From assembly GCA_017622925.1 (NCBI GenBank), contig JAGAQC010000007.1, forward strand, positions 35,421-99,420: a stretch of 64,000 bases of DNA. The letters run 5' to 3'. The DNA is from Ruminococcus sp. Its GTDB lineage: Bacteria > Bacillota > Clostridia > Oscillospirales > Ruminococcaceae. Position numbers and translations under genes: made by a program. Shown piece after piece: positions 52,401 to 59,126 of this stretch (its first letter is position 1; every line of letters begins with the position of its first letter). Under the pieces are notes generated by a model that saw only the letters and a list, made by a program, of their open reading frames with translations, was not told where the DNA came from and did not search any database.

Positions 52401-54545
52401 TGCCATACATTCGCCGGTATGGTTCAAGGCGGATATCATGACGCCGGCGACCATGTAATGTTCGGACTTCCGCAGGGATTCACGGCTTCAACGCTTGGCT
52501 GGACATTCTATGAATACAGTGCATCTTTCAACAGTCTCGGACTTACGGATCACTATCAGGCAATTATGAAGCGTTTCTGTGATTTCTTTGTTGCGGCATC
52601 ACCAATGGAAAACGGAGAAGTTACAAGAGTTCTGTATCAGAGAGGTACAGGCGAAACAGACCATCAGCAGTGGATAACGCCGGAAAAACAGACAGATAAA
52701 AGCAAATTCGGCGATGAATACTGGGCGGACGGTACTAATGCAAAAGCAAGCGATATTGCGGCAGAATATGCGGCGGCACTTGCACTGTATGCTTTGAACT
52801 TCCCTGATGAAAACACTGATGAATATCTCAATCATGCAAAGGCACTCTATGAAGCTTCAACAAGGTGGAACGGACGTACTAACGTAGGTACGCGTGAGGG
52901 CGATAAAACAGATACAGGAAGCTTCTACTGGGTAGCTGACGGCGACGGCGGAACATATCTTGACGAGCAGTTCTGGGCGGCTGAATGGCTCTACCTTGCT
53001 ACGGGCGATGAGAAATATAAGACTGCCTGCGATGAATTGCGTAATCAGAAAATTCAACTTGAAAATAGTCATACTGGAAACGACAGTTTCAGCTATATCA
53101 ATAACCGTGGTCATTTTTGGGACGATGTAACGCTCGGCGCAGAGATCGTTTATCAGTCGCGTATCAATGAAAATGCCGACTGGAGATATGTAAACGAATT
53201 CCTCGGCGAAAACTGCAAGGATTCCTATACTTACAATGACAGTAAGTGCGATACGTCTTATCTGTATCTTGACCCTTGGGGAAATTCCCGTCACAACACG
53301 CTTACACAGCTTGCGGCGCTCACCACGTCAAAGTATACGGGTACGGATCACAGCAAGTGGGCTAAAACGCAGATGAACCATATTCTTGGTGAGAATCCTG
53401 CTAAAACTTGCTTTGTTGTAGGATTTGCAGATAATTCCGCAAAGCATCCTCAGCATAGAGCTGCGGCTTCTGCAAATGGCAACTGGGATAGAAACGATTA
53501 TGAAGATAATAGTAAATACGCTGTCGGCGCACTTGTTGCCGGTGACGGTTGGTCTGAGAGCGGATTGCAGGGTGTTGAATATGGTGCGTCACATCATAAC
53601 AATCAAAAATATATAGAATATACAGATAGTGTAAGAGATTATGTGTCAAATGAGGTTGCGCTTGACTACAACGCAGGTCTTGTAGGCGCGGCTGCTGCAC
53701 TGTTCTATAATTTCAATACCGGCGTGCCGGAAAATGACACAACAACCGGTTTAAGTTCAAAGTCGCTTTCTGATTTCAAAGTTGACAAATATCTCGCTCC
53801 AGAGAATCCCATGAGTATGCCGAACCGCCAAAATGCAAAAGAATCTGAAATGCTGCATAATACAAATGATACGCTCTATGCACCTGTTGAGATTAACACG
53901 GCTGATATTGATGAAAAATATATGGTTGTTATGAATATCGGTCAGGAATCAGAGCTTAACATAACAGGCGGCACGTTTGCCGGATTTATGGACGAAGTTT
54001 TGAAAAAAGAAGATATTGTTGAAAATGGAAAAACTCAATATGCTTCTTATAATGAAACTACTGGAAAAATCAAAGCTGATGAAAACGGTACGACAAATAT
54101 TATCCTGAAAAAACCGGATAACAGTTACGCTGTAGTTCCGCTTGTAATTCAGCTTCAGGCGGCAGTTCCGACTATACCAGAAGCGGTGCTTGTTGATGAA
54201 ATTACTCTCAGCGAGAATAACTGGACACAAACGCTTGATCTTCCTCGTTGTGATTCTATGGGCAGACCATACAGATACTATGCTGTTGAGGTAGGTGACG
54301 GAACTTCCGGAAATATAACAAACAATGGCGCGGTATATGTTCCTACTTATATCAACAACGGTATAGAACTGTCGGAAAACAGTAATTCTATTACAATATC
54401 AAACCATAAAACAACAGAAAATGCAGGTATTTCGATGCCGTCAGCAGGCGGCGGAGGTACTCGCGGTTACTATGTCATAGGCATGGTGATCACATGTGCG
54501 GCAGGTGCGTTTATGTTCCTCAGACGCAGACGAACGGCAAAATAA
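46488..54545 (+). CDS. Giant surface protein with a GH9 domain apparently nested in a split Cna-B domain
   Basis: 2685 residues, start set by GGAGGAGAG. Order: signal (about 1-47); choice-of-anchor-A adhesin region (about 115-525); SpaA/prealbumin-like domains near 530-630, 974-1095 and 1108-1210; two tandem modules of about 118 residues (1362-1605); Cna-B domains at about 1681-1780 and 1781-1888; first part of a third Cna-B (1890-1920, INKDWLGDTSEHDSVKVK); GH9 domain (about 1930-2410) with Asp1985/Asp1988 (YHDAGDH), His2320/His2323 (HPQHR) and Glu2389 (SNEVALDYNAG); BIG2-like segment; second Cna-B part (about 2566-2640); then MPSAGGGG, a membrane segment and RRRRTAK. It is presumably wall-anchored and acts on beta-glucan at the cell surface. 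Confidence 0.9.
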   Translation: MKDIRYVVEDYIKKHKSGKRAFAALVSLSMLVSFAVPMILTEPAVSQTKDSFAPVGDFLATPMVNDAVENEIPMISNMKNADGYGGDSPQFRSEVELLIGTGRDWTNGMTTSSEVIEAARKKYLLGIASDFCVFVENDFVVSDSDAEGRVAIGGNLDASAVKYTDKDGEHKSNYQVCAGDYISSTSLKHTDNYEGIDNFAHLILGGEMMKQVAPFSTTNKGANICSVGEERYKRFVVSNKFDLNAKNGDGYINVHVGDDGGYIRYNIDHNHYGDGSANNGGGAFNDEESQIYQTSSETSLIDFASEFQWIRARSAKLSKTHGIPGVYDESTQTLTFEYPQGLNQNVDTVYFDIDTWNPNVKNINFVGIPSTGKFYSDGTPECANIVVNCSDSGTVPQEVGIGDAPKETVKAVCFNGTKSSNGIHNYISTTINGTVISNNNNQNGEDASNPTWTNNTKASEKILYNFPNAQNIFLNTNFNGTVLAPNANVYSDEKGRGHLSGSLIAKSFEGGLEFGYRPYRGDSSIMRLTPGYVIPVDKVFTKDNPAGVTEEVKLANAHLSLYDDETGAVVDAIITNGNTNFVSIPSGINNKEEYAEGHVIEKTYTLKEDKAPDGFEKTDAQYTVTVTETIKDVETDTGIPTKINTVVSITGPNDYSVTLTLETEDVYSYTNGGVYGVIARKITFNDGSDYCITLNGNGQIMCAGPTDGTLEGENVVATKVSVVTVPTSVSYTQTVTVTDESGNPVTQTETIYEYNPDNLNYFKLGQMAWNENGDCPVEIESMTIYRVVDNQRQEDVKENIKFTEGGNYRYPYQFADGSTNLENVYGIKITFVGTKKSKFKFQYYNEQGNGVNVNGFPEEVWIDMDTNGTNIENSDKKSYTWYYPETIPELTISSTVTEIPVTTETVVYEDAVVSSLSFYTQEHNVNAVDPNFSDNTTTTAVDINSDGTDDAYFSPENIMFMPVLTNIPTFENKPNLKFQKIDSDGNPLKGAEIVLESGTINGDTENFSAVPFSEGVNGFNWNDKPSSDTIDPGQLNTNTLYRFREENPPANYETAKPIYFVKRTNSYISWTTNEELAKGSDYDSWNKLDLSENQTIQMKDVFISGAKIQLKKVELGTTALLKGASFVLKCGEDVVYPVGNTNGFVVTDGTINLYNEFCDHSNDCNPKYVKDGYLLPGNYSLFEVKAPDKYDCPTEPFRFRVVKDSAAGGYKVEAINSGDSLPMEIQWGTNHVNKHFYLKIDENIYNNEGLELKNVQSIEIVSNHKVENTKTFITDAYNGESITYTYDDSIKGWKWHHDFNSASIKEFQFQSWNGDDSNYSDIRYIKLVTADATYVYEGNSGGSGGETGDPDPNPPDQPEPDNGKTINRIYWKRDSSPEFMKVKYYHKDGSFTEEEISQTNWSVVNGNEYYYSTNKENVVGVCVAVRSNGFWNFEFQNDGEQVFQITGDSNGNKIFTSGEFPDNAKYDQSIFPAKTTPDVPTEEPTGKTINQICWNEHSAPKYMIVRFLYSNDTTEDKVITGWYNDNQNWYCDINEKNVVGVCVAVRYNASPWNFDLKYDDGSSLSLGYSGKFQIVTVNSNGNIYIEKTMPESVRFDQSIFDEFPVSTFSLYNIPNLKTAALKRSSYPLPMVLEANSKAEGEQVSEPTGTTETTETPLAINVTSNAETGYYDIEVPNKPAGDTMNVTVKKVWDDTGYEYLEQDVQVQLMKDGVKYEAEGVENFENPVTLTADTEWAYTWNNLPRDENTVYSVVEIGVDSTKYDVKYSPEELSVGGGITITNKLNKINITAEKEWTGFDQENANYIDYPEVTVKVQYKQSNENEWRDVPNTSARLTAAEHWTHEFSGLPAGYEYQIVEVGEYPGWEKLNNGIGAVTLDSETNIRTGTVINTLDSGSLVINKDWLGDTSEHDSVKVKIYRDVDRYAEKSNITAVPAQSIYEDYGRLLQYSLFLYDENMCGNDVGEQSALTWRDDCHTFAGMVQGGYHDAGDHVMFGLPQGFTASTLGWTFYEYSASFNSLGLTDHYQAIMKRFCDFFVAASPMENGEVTRVLYQRGTGETDHQQWITPEKQTDKSKFGDEYWADGTNAKASDIAAEYAAALALYALNFPDENTDEYLNHAKALYEASTRWNGRTNVGTREGDKTDTGSFYWVADGDGGTYLDEQFWAAEWLYLATGDEKYKTACDELRNQKIQLENSHTGNDSFSYINNRGHFWDDVTLGAEIVYQSRINENADWRYVNEFLGENCKDSYTYNDSKCDTSYLYLDPWGNSRHNTLTQLAALTTSKYTGTDHSKWAKTQMNHILGENPAKTCFVVGFADNSAKHPQHRAAASANGNWDRNDYEDNSKYAVGALVAGDGWSESGLQGVEYGASHHNNQKYIEYTDSVRDYVSNEVALDYNAGLVGAAAALFYNFNTGVPENDTTTGLSSKSLSDFKVDKYLAPENPMSMPNRQNAKESEMLHNTNDTLYAPVEINTADIDEKYMVVMNIGQESELNITGGTFAGFMDEVLKKEDIVENGKTQYASYNETTGKIKADENGTTNIILKKPDNSYAVVPLVIQLQAAVPTIPEAVLVDEITLSENNWTQTLDLPRCDSMGRPYRYYAVEVGDGTSGNITNNGAVYVPTYINNGIELSENSNSITISNHKTTENAGISMPSAGGGGTRGYYVIGMVITCAAGAFMFLRRRRTAK
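50574..51292 (+). repeat. Two tandem copies of an about 118-residue module within the surface protein
   Basis: Copy 1 starts GKTINRIYWKRDSSPEFMKV (residue about 1362), copy 2 GKTINQICWNEHSAPKYMIV (about 1484). Both share ENVVGVCVAVR and W-N-F and end (K/R)(Y/F)DQSIF. A stretch of about 29 bases around GTTGTTGGTGTTTGCGTTGC is identical in both copies. The region is more AT-rich than the flanks. The module is not recognised; the Trp/Tyr-rich beta pattern would suit glycan binding. Confidence 0.75.
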
Positions 54546-54558
54546 TTTAACATTAAAT

Positions 54559-54601
54559 GAACTGCTGTGTTCTTCACACGAAGAATGCGGCAGTTCTTTT
54601 A
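54559..54601 (+). terminator. Terminator after the giant surface protein gene
   Basis: GAACTGCTG and CGGCAGTTC pair, with an inner pair TTCTTC/GAAGAA, followed by TTTT. Confidence 0.85.
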
Positions 54602-54712
54602 TCGCAAGTTTGAATTAAATTTTATAACTTGTAGAAAGGATTTATTTACATTAACCTTTTGTTAAAATAATGACTTTTTAACCTATGTCATATCTCTGAA
54701 ATTTAAAACCAC

Positions 54713-54741
54713 TTGCAAAACACGGTGAAATATGTTATAAT
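54713..54741 (+). promoter_or_regulatory. Sigma-A promoter of the M42 peptidase operon
   Basis: TTGCAA (54713-54718), 17 bp, TATAAT (54736-54741), 29 bp before the ATG at 54771. Confidence 0.8.
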
Positions 54742-54770
54742 AACATATATTATAAATTGGGAGTGTAATT

Positions 54771-55787
54771 ATGGATCTGAAAGAAACGGTTTTTGCCCTG
54801 TCTGAGGCGAACGGAGCTTCGGGCAGCGAGACAGCGGCGGCGGAGCTTGCGCTCGGAATGCTGAGGAAGTATTGTCCCGAAGCCGAGATATGTAACGGAA
54901 ACGTTATCGGAAAATTCGGCGTACACAAGGACGGTCTGCCGAGTCTTGTTCTTGACGCGCACATAGATCAGATAGGTATGATCGTTACATACATAACAGA
55001 CGACGGCTTTATAAAAGTCGGAAATTTAGGCGGTATCGACCGTAGATTGCTGCCGGCGCAGCAGGTCGTTATCCATGGAAAACGGGATATAAGGGGCGTT
55101 ATCTGCTCAGTTCCGCCGCATCTTTCAAAGGGGGAAAGCAAAGTTCTGCCCTTTGACGATATTGCGATAGATACGGGATCAACAAAGTCCGAGGCAGAAA
55201 AGATCGTTTCCCTCGGGGACAGTGTGACCTTTGACGTGAAGTGCCGCTCGCTTATAGGAGAACGCATTACAGGCGGCGCGCTGGACGACCGCTCGGGCGT
55301 TGCCGCGATACTGTACGCTTTGGAGCTTCTTAAAAACCGTGAGACTGCATACAATGTTACTGTCGTCTTTTCAACTCAGGAGGAGCTTGGGGAACGTGGG
55401 GCAAAGCTCGGCGCATACAGTCTTGCTCCCGATATTGCAATAGCAGTTGACGTAAGCTTCGCCTACGCAGAGGGGGAGGACGAGAAGAAGTGCGGCTATC
55501 TCGGAAAAGGCGCAATGATAGGCATTTCCCCGAGTTTGTCAGGAGAAATTTCGGACGGACTTATAAATGCTGCTCGATCTGCGGGACTGCCTTATCAGCT
55601 TGAAGTTATGAACGGTTTGACTTCCACAAACGCCGACCAATACTCCGTATCACGCAGCGGAGCAAAGGCGTGTACTTTGTCTGTACCGCTGAGAAATATG
55701 CACACTCCCGTTGAGGTGATTGATCTTTCGGACGTGCGAAATACGGCGGAAATACTTGCGGAATTTATCGGGAGGAAGTCGGAATGA
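54771..55787 (+). CDS. M42 family metallopeptidase, copy 1
   Basis: 338 residues. Cytoplasmic aminopeptidase of the M42 family, which forms large tetrahedral oligomers that degrade peptides. Two-metal site ligands are visible: His in LDAHIDQIGMI, Asp in GGALDDRSG, Glu pair in STQEELGERGAKLG, Asp in IAVDVSFA and His in RNMHTPVEV. The stop overlaps copy 2 by 4 bp. Family members are sometimes mislabelled endoglucanase; no cellulase fold is present. Confidence 0.93.
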   Translation: MDLKETVFALSEANGASGSETAAAELALGMLRKYCPEAEICNGNVIGKFGVHKDGLPSLVLDAHIDQIGMIVTYITDDGFIKVGNLGGIDRRLLPAQQVVIHGKRDIRGVICSVPPHLSKGESKVLPFDDIAIDTGSTKSEAEKIVSLGDSVTFDVKCRSLIGERITGGALDDRSGVAAILYALELLKNRETAYNVTVVFSTQEELGERGAKLGAYSLAPDIAIAVDVSFAYAEGEDEKKCGYLGKGAMIGISPSLSGEISDGLINAARSAGLPYQLEVMNGLTSTNADQYSVSRSGAKACTLSVPLRNMHTPVEVIDLSDVRNTAEILAEFIGRKSE

Positions 55788-56803
55788 AGAATTTGTTAAA
55801 AGAATTGTGTCTTGTGAACGGTACTTCGGGAGATGAAGCAGCCGTCCGTGAAGCGATAACGGAAAAAATAAAAGACTACTGCGAATATAGCGTAGACGCT
55901 CTCGGAAACCTTATCTGTTTTTGCAGGGGGAAGAAGTCGTCGGGTAAAAAGGTAATGGTAGCCGCCCATATGGACGAGGTAGGCTTTATAGTGACCTATA
56001 TCCGCGACGACGGCACGCTTTGTTTCGGAGAAGTTGGCGGCGTTGACGCGTCTGTGGCGATCGGCAGACAGGTGACAGTCGGCAGAAACGGGATAAGCGG
56101 CGTTATAGGTTCAACAGCCGTTCATAATCTTTCAAAGGAGGAGCGTGAAACTCCGCCTAAGTTTGAAAGTCTGTATATCGACATCGGCGCGGCTTCAAGG
56201 GAAGAAGCCGAGCAATATGTACACCTCGGAGACTGTGTTTATTTTGATTCCGATTTTACGGAATTGGGCGGAAATTGCCTGAAAGCCAAAGCGATAGACG
56301 ACCGTGCAGGCTGTGCGGTGATGATAGAGCTTATACGTCAAGGCGTTGAATACGATACATATTTTGTGTTCAATGTACAGGAGGAAATAGGTCTGAGAGG
56401 AGCAAGAGTGTCGGCGTATTCCGTAGCTCCCGATTTTGCGGTAGTTCTTGAAGCTACAACGGCGTCTGATATTGACGGCGTAAGCGGCGCAAAAAAAGTC
56501 TGCTCTCTCGGAAGCGGACCTGTAGTCGGATTTATGGACAGAAGCACCGTTTACGATAAGGAGCTTTACCGTCTGGCGTTCGATACTGCGGCGGAACTCG
56601 GCATTCCCTGTCAGACCAAAACCATGATTGCCGGTGGAAACGACAGCGGCGTGATACATCTTAGCCGCGGCGGAGTGCGTACAATAGCCATTTCCCTACC
56701 ATGCCGATATATTCACAGTCCCTCATGCACGGCAAATTCCGCGGACTTGGAGAACATGCCCCTGCTTGCAGGCGAGCTTGTCAAAAGGGTGCATGAGCTA
56801 TGA
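55784..56803 (+). CDS. M42 family metallopeptidase, copy 2
   Basis: 339 residues, a paralogue of the preceding gene. Metal site: His in AAHMDEVGFIV, Asp in KAIDDRAGCA, Glu pair in NVQEEIGLRGARVSAYS, a divergent segment VVLEATTASDI where copy 1 has VDVSFA, and His in CRYIHSPSC. The changed fifth ligand region (Glu instead of Asp) and the sequence distance suggest different peptide specificity, or mixed complexes as known for some archaeal M42 enzymes. Confidence 0.92.
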   Translation: MKNLLKELCLVNGTSGDEAAVREAITEKIKDYCEYSVDALGNLICFCRGKKSSGKKVMVAAHMDEVGFIVTYIRDDGTLCFGEVGGVDASVAIGRQVTVGRNGISGVIGSTAVHNLSKEERETPPKFESLYIDIGAASREEAEQYVHLGDCVYFDSDFTELGGNCLKAKAIDDRAGCAVMIELIRQGVEYDTYFVFNVQEEIGLRGARVSAYSVAPDFAVVLEATTASDIDGVSGAKKVCSLGSGPVVGFMDRSTVYDKELYRLAFDTAAELGIPCQTKTMIAGGNDSGVIHLSRGGVRTIAISLPCRYIHSPSCTANSADLENMPLLAGELVKRVHEL

Positions 56804-57594
56804 TAAAAATTATCCAAAGCGAAAGCGAGCTTAACCGTGAGCTGCTGCTCAAAACCCTTTCGGGTCGGAAAATGCTTGCCTACATGAAGGCTTACGGAGC
56901 AGGCTATGATTTCTGCCGCTTTTATAAGATAACGGACGAATCGGGGGAGGGGTTCATGTTTATCATCAACTCCACCCTTATAATCTGCGGCGACGACGGT
57001 CTTGAGGTTACTGACGAACTCCGTTTTTTTATAGGTATGAATCTGCCGTTCCGCGTAGAGGGAGACAGCCGTATTTTGCGTAATATAGGGTTGGAGGAAC
57101 ATTATCAGACGCTTAACAGAACGATTTTTGAGCTTGTTCCCGATGAAAGCTGCGCAAGCTTTGTTGAGGAATATGTTGACTTTGACCCCAGTCTCCCCGA
57201 GGTGTATAAGATATTAAGCGAGGGTTTTCCGAATATTGCGGATTTTTCCCTGTGGTACACCGATACGTCCCACCGCTGCCGACACGGTATAAGCAGAGTT
57301 TTTACATATCGAGACTGTACGACGGCTTCGGTCATTTTCGATATTGACAATTCAGTCCTTATCGGTCAGGTGGCGACTAAGCTTTCATGCCGTGGGAGCG
57401 GTTATGCGCGGCAGTTCTTGAAATGGCTCGCATACTTTTTTAACAATCTCGGAAAACGGGCGTTTCTTTTGGCTCTCGATATTCGTGTGGGATTTTACCG
57501 TGAGATAGGTTTTAAGGAAATAGAAAGGGAGATAGTTCTCGAACGCAGGGACGTTGAAAAGGAAAGTTTAAGCAAGGGCAAATTGCAGAATTGA
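56800..57594 (+). CDS. GNAT-family N-acetyltransferase
   Basis: 264 residues. The N-terminal half (about 1-125) is a divergent GNAT-like lobe. The C-terminal half holds the acetyl-CoA loop in GQVATKLSCRGSGYARQFLKWL (loop CRGSGYAR) and ends VGFYREIGFKEIE. It overlaps the second M42 gene by 4 bp and precedes the PLP enzyme by 12 bp. The substrate is not evident; the operon suggests peptide or amino acid metabolism. Confidence 0.85.
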   Translation: MIKIIQSESELNRELLLKTLSGRKMLAYMKAYGAGYDFCRFYKITDESGEGFMFIINSTLIICGDDGLEVTDELRFFIGMNLPFRVEGDSRILRNIGLEEHYQTLNRTIFELVPDESCASFVEEYVDFDPSLPEVYKILSEGFPNIADFSLWYTDTSHRCRHGISRVFTYRDCTTASVIFDIDNSVLIGQVATKLSCRGSGYARQFLKWLAYFFNNLGKRAFLLALDIRVGFYREIGFKEIEREIVLERRDVEKESLSKGKLQN

Positions 57595-57606
57595 GAGGAT
57601 AGGAAT

Positions 57607-58893
57607 ATGAATATAGACGGAATTTACAATTTTGATGAAAAACTGCTGAAAATCGCTGAGCAGGCGGAAAAGGAATGCTCCTCGGCATTCGGCAGAATAG
57701 AGCGGAATGCGGAATACTGCGGAGCAAAGGTACTCAAAGCCTTTTCCGATAATCGCATAAGCGAGCCGTGTTTTTACGGTTCAACGGGTTACGGCTACGG
57801 AGATATAGGCAGAGAAGCGATAGATAAGGTTTTTGCGCAGGTTCTCGGCGCAGAGGACGCGCTTGTCCGCTTCAACTTTGTATCGGGAACTCATGCACTT
57901 TCTACGGCTCTTTTCGGCGTTCTCAGAACAGGCGACAAAATAGTTTCCATTACGGGCAAGCCTTACGATACCCTTGAAGAAGTCATCGGCATCGCAGGAG
58001 AGAAAGGAAAGGGTTCTCTTATGGATTACGGCGTTGAGTACGCTCAGGTCGATCTCTTGGCGGACGGCTCTCCCGATCTTGACTGGATAACCGAAGCTGC
58101 AAAGGGCGCAAAGGTGGCGTATATTCAGCGTTCGAGGGGGTACTCTCTTAGGCGTGCATTTACGGTCAATGACATAGAACAAATGGTCAAGGCTGTAAAA
58201 AAAGGAAATCCCGACGCGATAATTATGGTAGACAACTGTTACGGCGAATTTGTGGAATCATGTGAACCTACCGCTGTCGGAGCTGATATTATAGTCGGCT
58301 CTCTTATAAAAAATGCAGGCGGCGGAATTGCCCGTACAGGCGGATATATTGCAGGACGTGCCGACCTTGTGGAGCTTTGTTCTTATCGTCTGACATGTGT
58401 CGGAATGGGCAAGGAGGTCGGCTGTACTCTCGGCATGAACCGTGAAATGCTTCTCGGACTTTTCTTTGCGCCCGACGTTGTGGCGGCGGCTTTGAAAACA
58501 TCTGCTTTTGCAAGCGAAGTTTTCAGCCTTTTGGGATTCAGATGTTCCCCGAAAAAGGACGAACCGAGAGGGGACATAATCACCGCTATAGAGCTTGGCG
58601 ATGAAGAAAAGCTTTGCGCATTCTGCCGTGGTATACAAAAGGGCGCGCCGATAGATTCGTTTGTCGCTCCCGAGCCGTGGGATATGCCCGGCTACACAAG
58701 CAAGGTCATTATGGCGGCAGGAGCTTTCACAATGGGCGCGTCTATAGAGCTTTCCGCAGACGCTCCTATCCGTGAGCCTTATGCGGTATGGATGCAGGGG
58801 GGCATCACTTTTACAAGCGGCAAGCTCGGCGTACTGCTTGCGGCTCAGGAAATGCTTGATTCGGGAATACTAAAGTTACAAGAAAGTTGCTAA
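57607..58893 (+). CDS. Methionine gamma-lyase family / aluminium-resistance-type PLP protein
   Basis: 428 residues, PLP-dependent fold type I. Typical of this group: FYGSTGYGYGDIGREAID, RFNFVSGTHALSTALFGVL, VDNCYGEFVE and GSLIKNAGGGIARTGGYIAG, with Lys as the probable PLP lysine, and QGGITFTSGKLGVLLAAQEML at the end in pieces. Reported names include methionine gamma-lyase family protein and aluminium resistance protein. The reaction here is not proven. Last gene of the M42-GNAT operon. Confidence 0.88.
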   Translation: MNIDGIYNFDEKLLKIAEQAEKECSSAFGRIERNAEYCGAKVLKAFSDNRISEPCFYGSTGYGYGDIGREAIDKVFAQVLGAEDALVRFNFVSGTHALSTALFGVLRTGDKIVSITGKPYDTLEEVIGIAGEKGKGSLMDYGVEYAQVDLLADGSPDLDWITEAAKGAKVAYIQRSRGYSLRRAFTVNDIEQMVKAVKKGNPDAIIMVDNCYGEFVESCEPTAVGADIIVGSLIKNAGGGIARTGGYIAGRADLVELCSYRLTCVGMGKEVGCTLGMNREMLLGLFFAPDVVAAALKTSAFASEVFSLLGFRCSPKKDEPRGDIITAIELGDEEKLCAFCRGIQKGAPIDSFVAPEPWDMPGYTSKVIMAAGAFTMGASIELSADAPIREPYAVWMQGGITFTSGKLGVLLAAQEMLDSGILKLQESC

Positions 58894-58948
58894 AAGGTTA
58901 CAAAATGACTACAAATAATCCCGAATAGTATCATATTTGCTTTTTTGG

Positions 58949-58977
58949 TTGACTTTTTTGTAAATTTCTGATACAAT
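58949..58977 (+). promoter_or_regulatory. Sigma-A promoter of the pseudokinase gene
   Basis: TTGACT (58949-58954), 17 bp, TACAAT (58972-58977). The leader to 59127 contains the inverted repeats ATTACA/TGTAAT (59010-59026) and GGGTACGCGTACTC, which may fold in the RNA; no known riboswitch matches. Confidence 0.7.
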
Positions 58978-59126
58978 TAAATATGAATGCAAATCTACCC
59001 GATCTATTACAAGTCATGTAATATCTTCAGCGTGCATTTAATTATAAAGGTCAAGATGAAAAGCGACGGGTACGCGTACTCGCCCTTTGATTTGTTGACT
59101 TTAAACTTCTAAAAGGAGGAGCTGCT

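Noticed and set aside
54771-55787. M42 protein considered as an endoglucanase
   Set aside because: The motifs are those of a two-metal aminopeptidase; the cellulase label is a known misannotation of the family.
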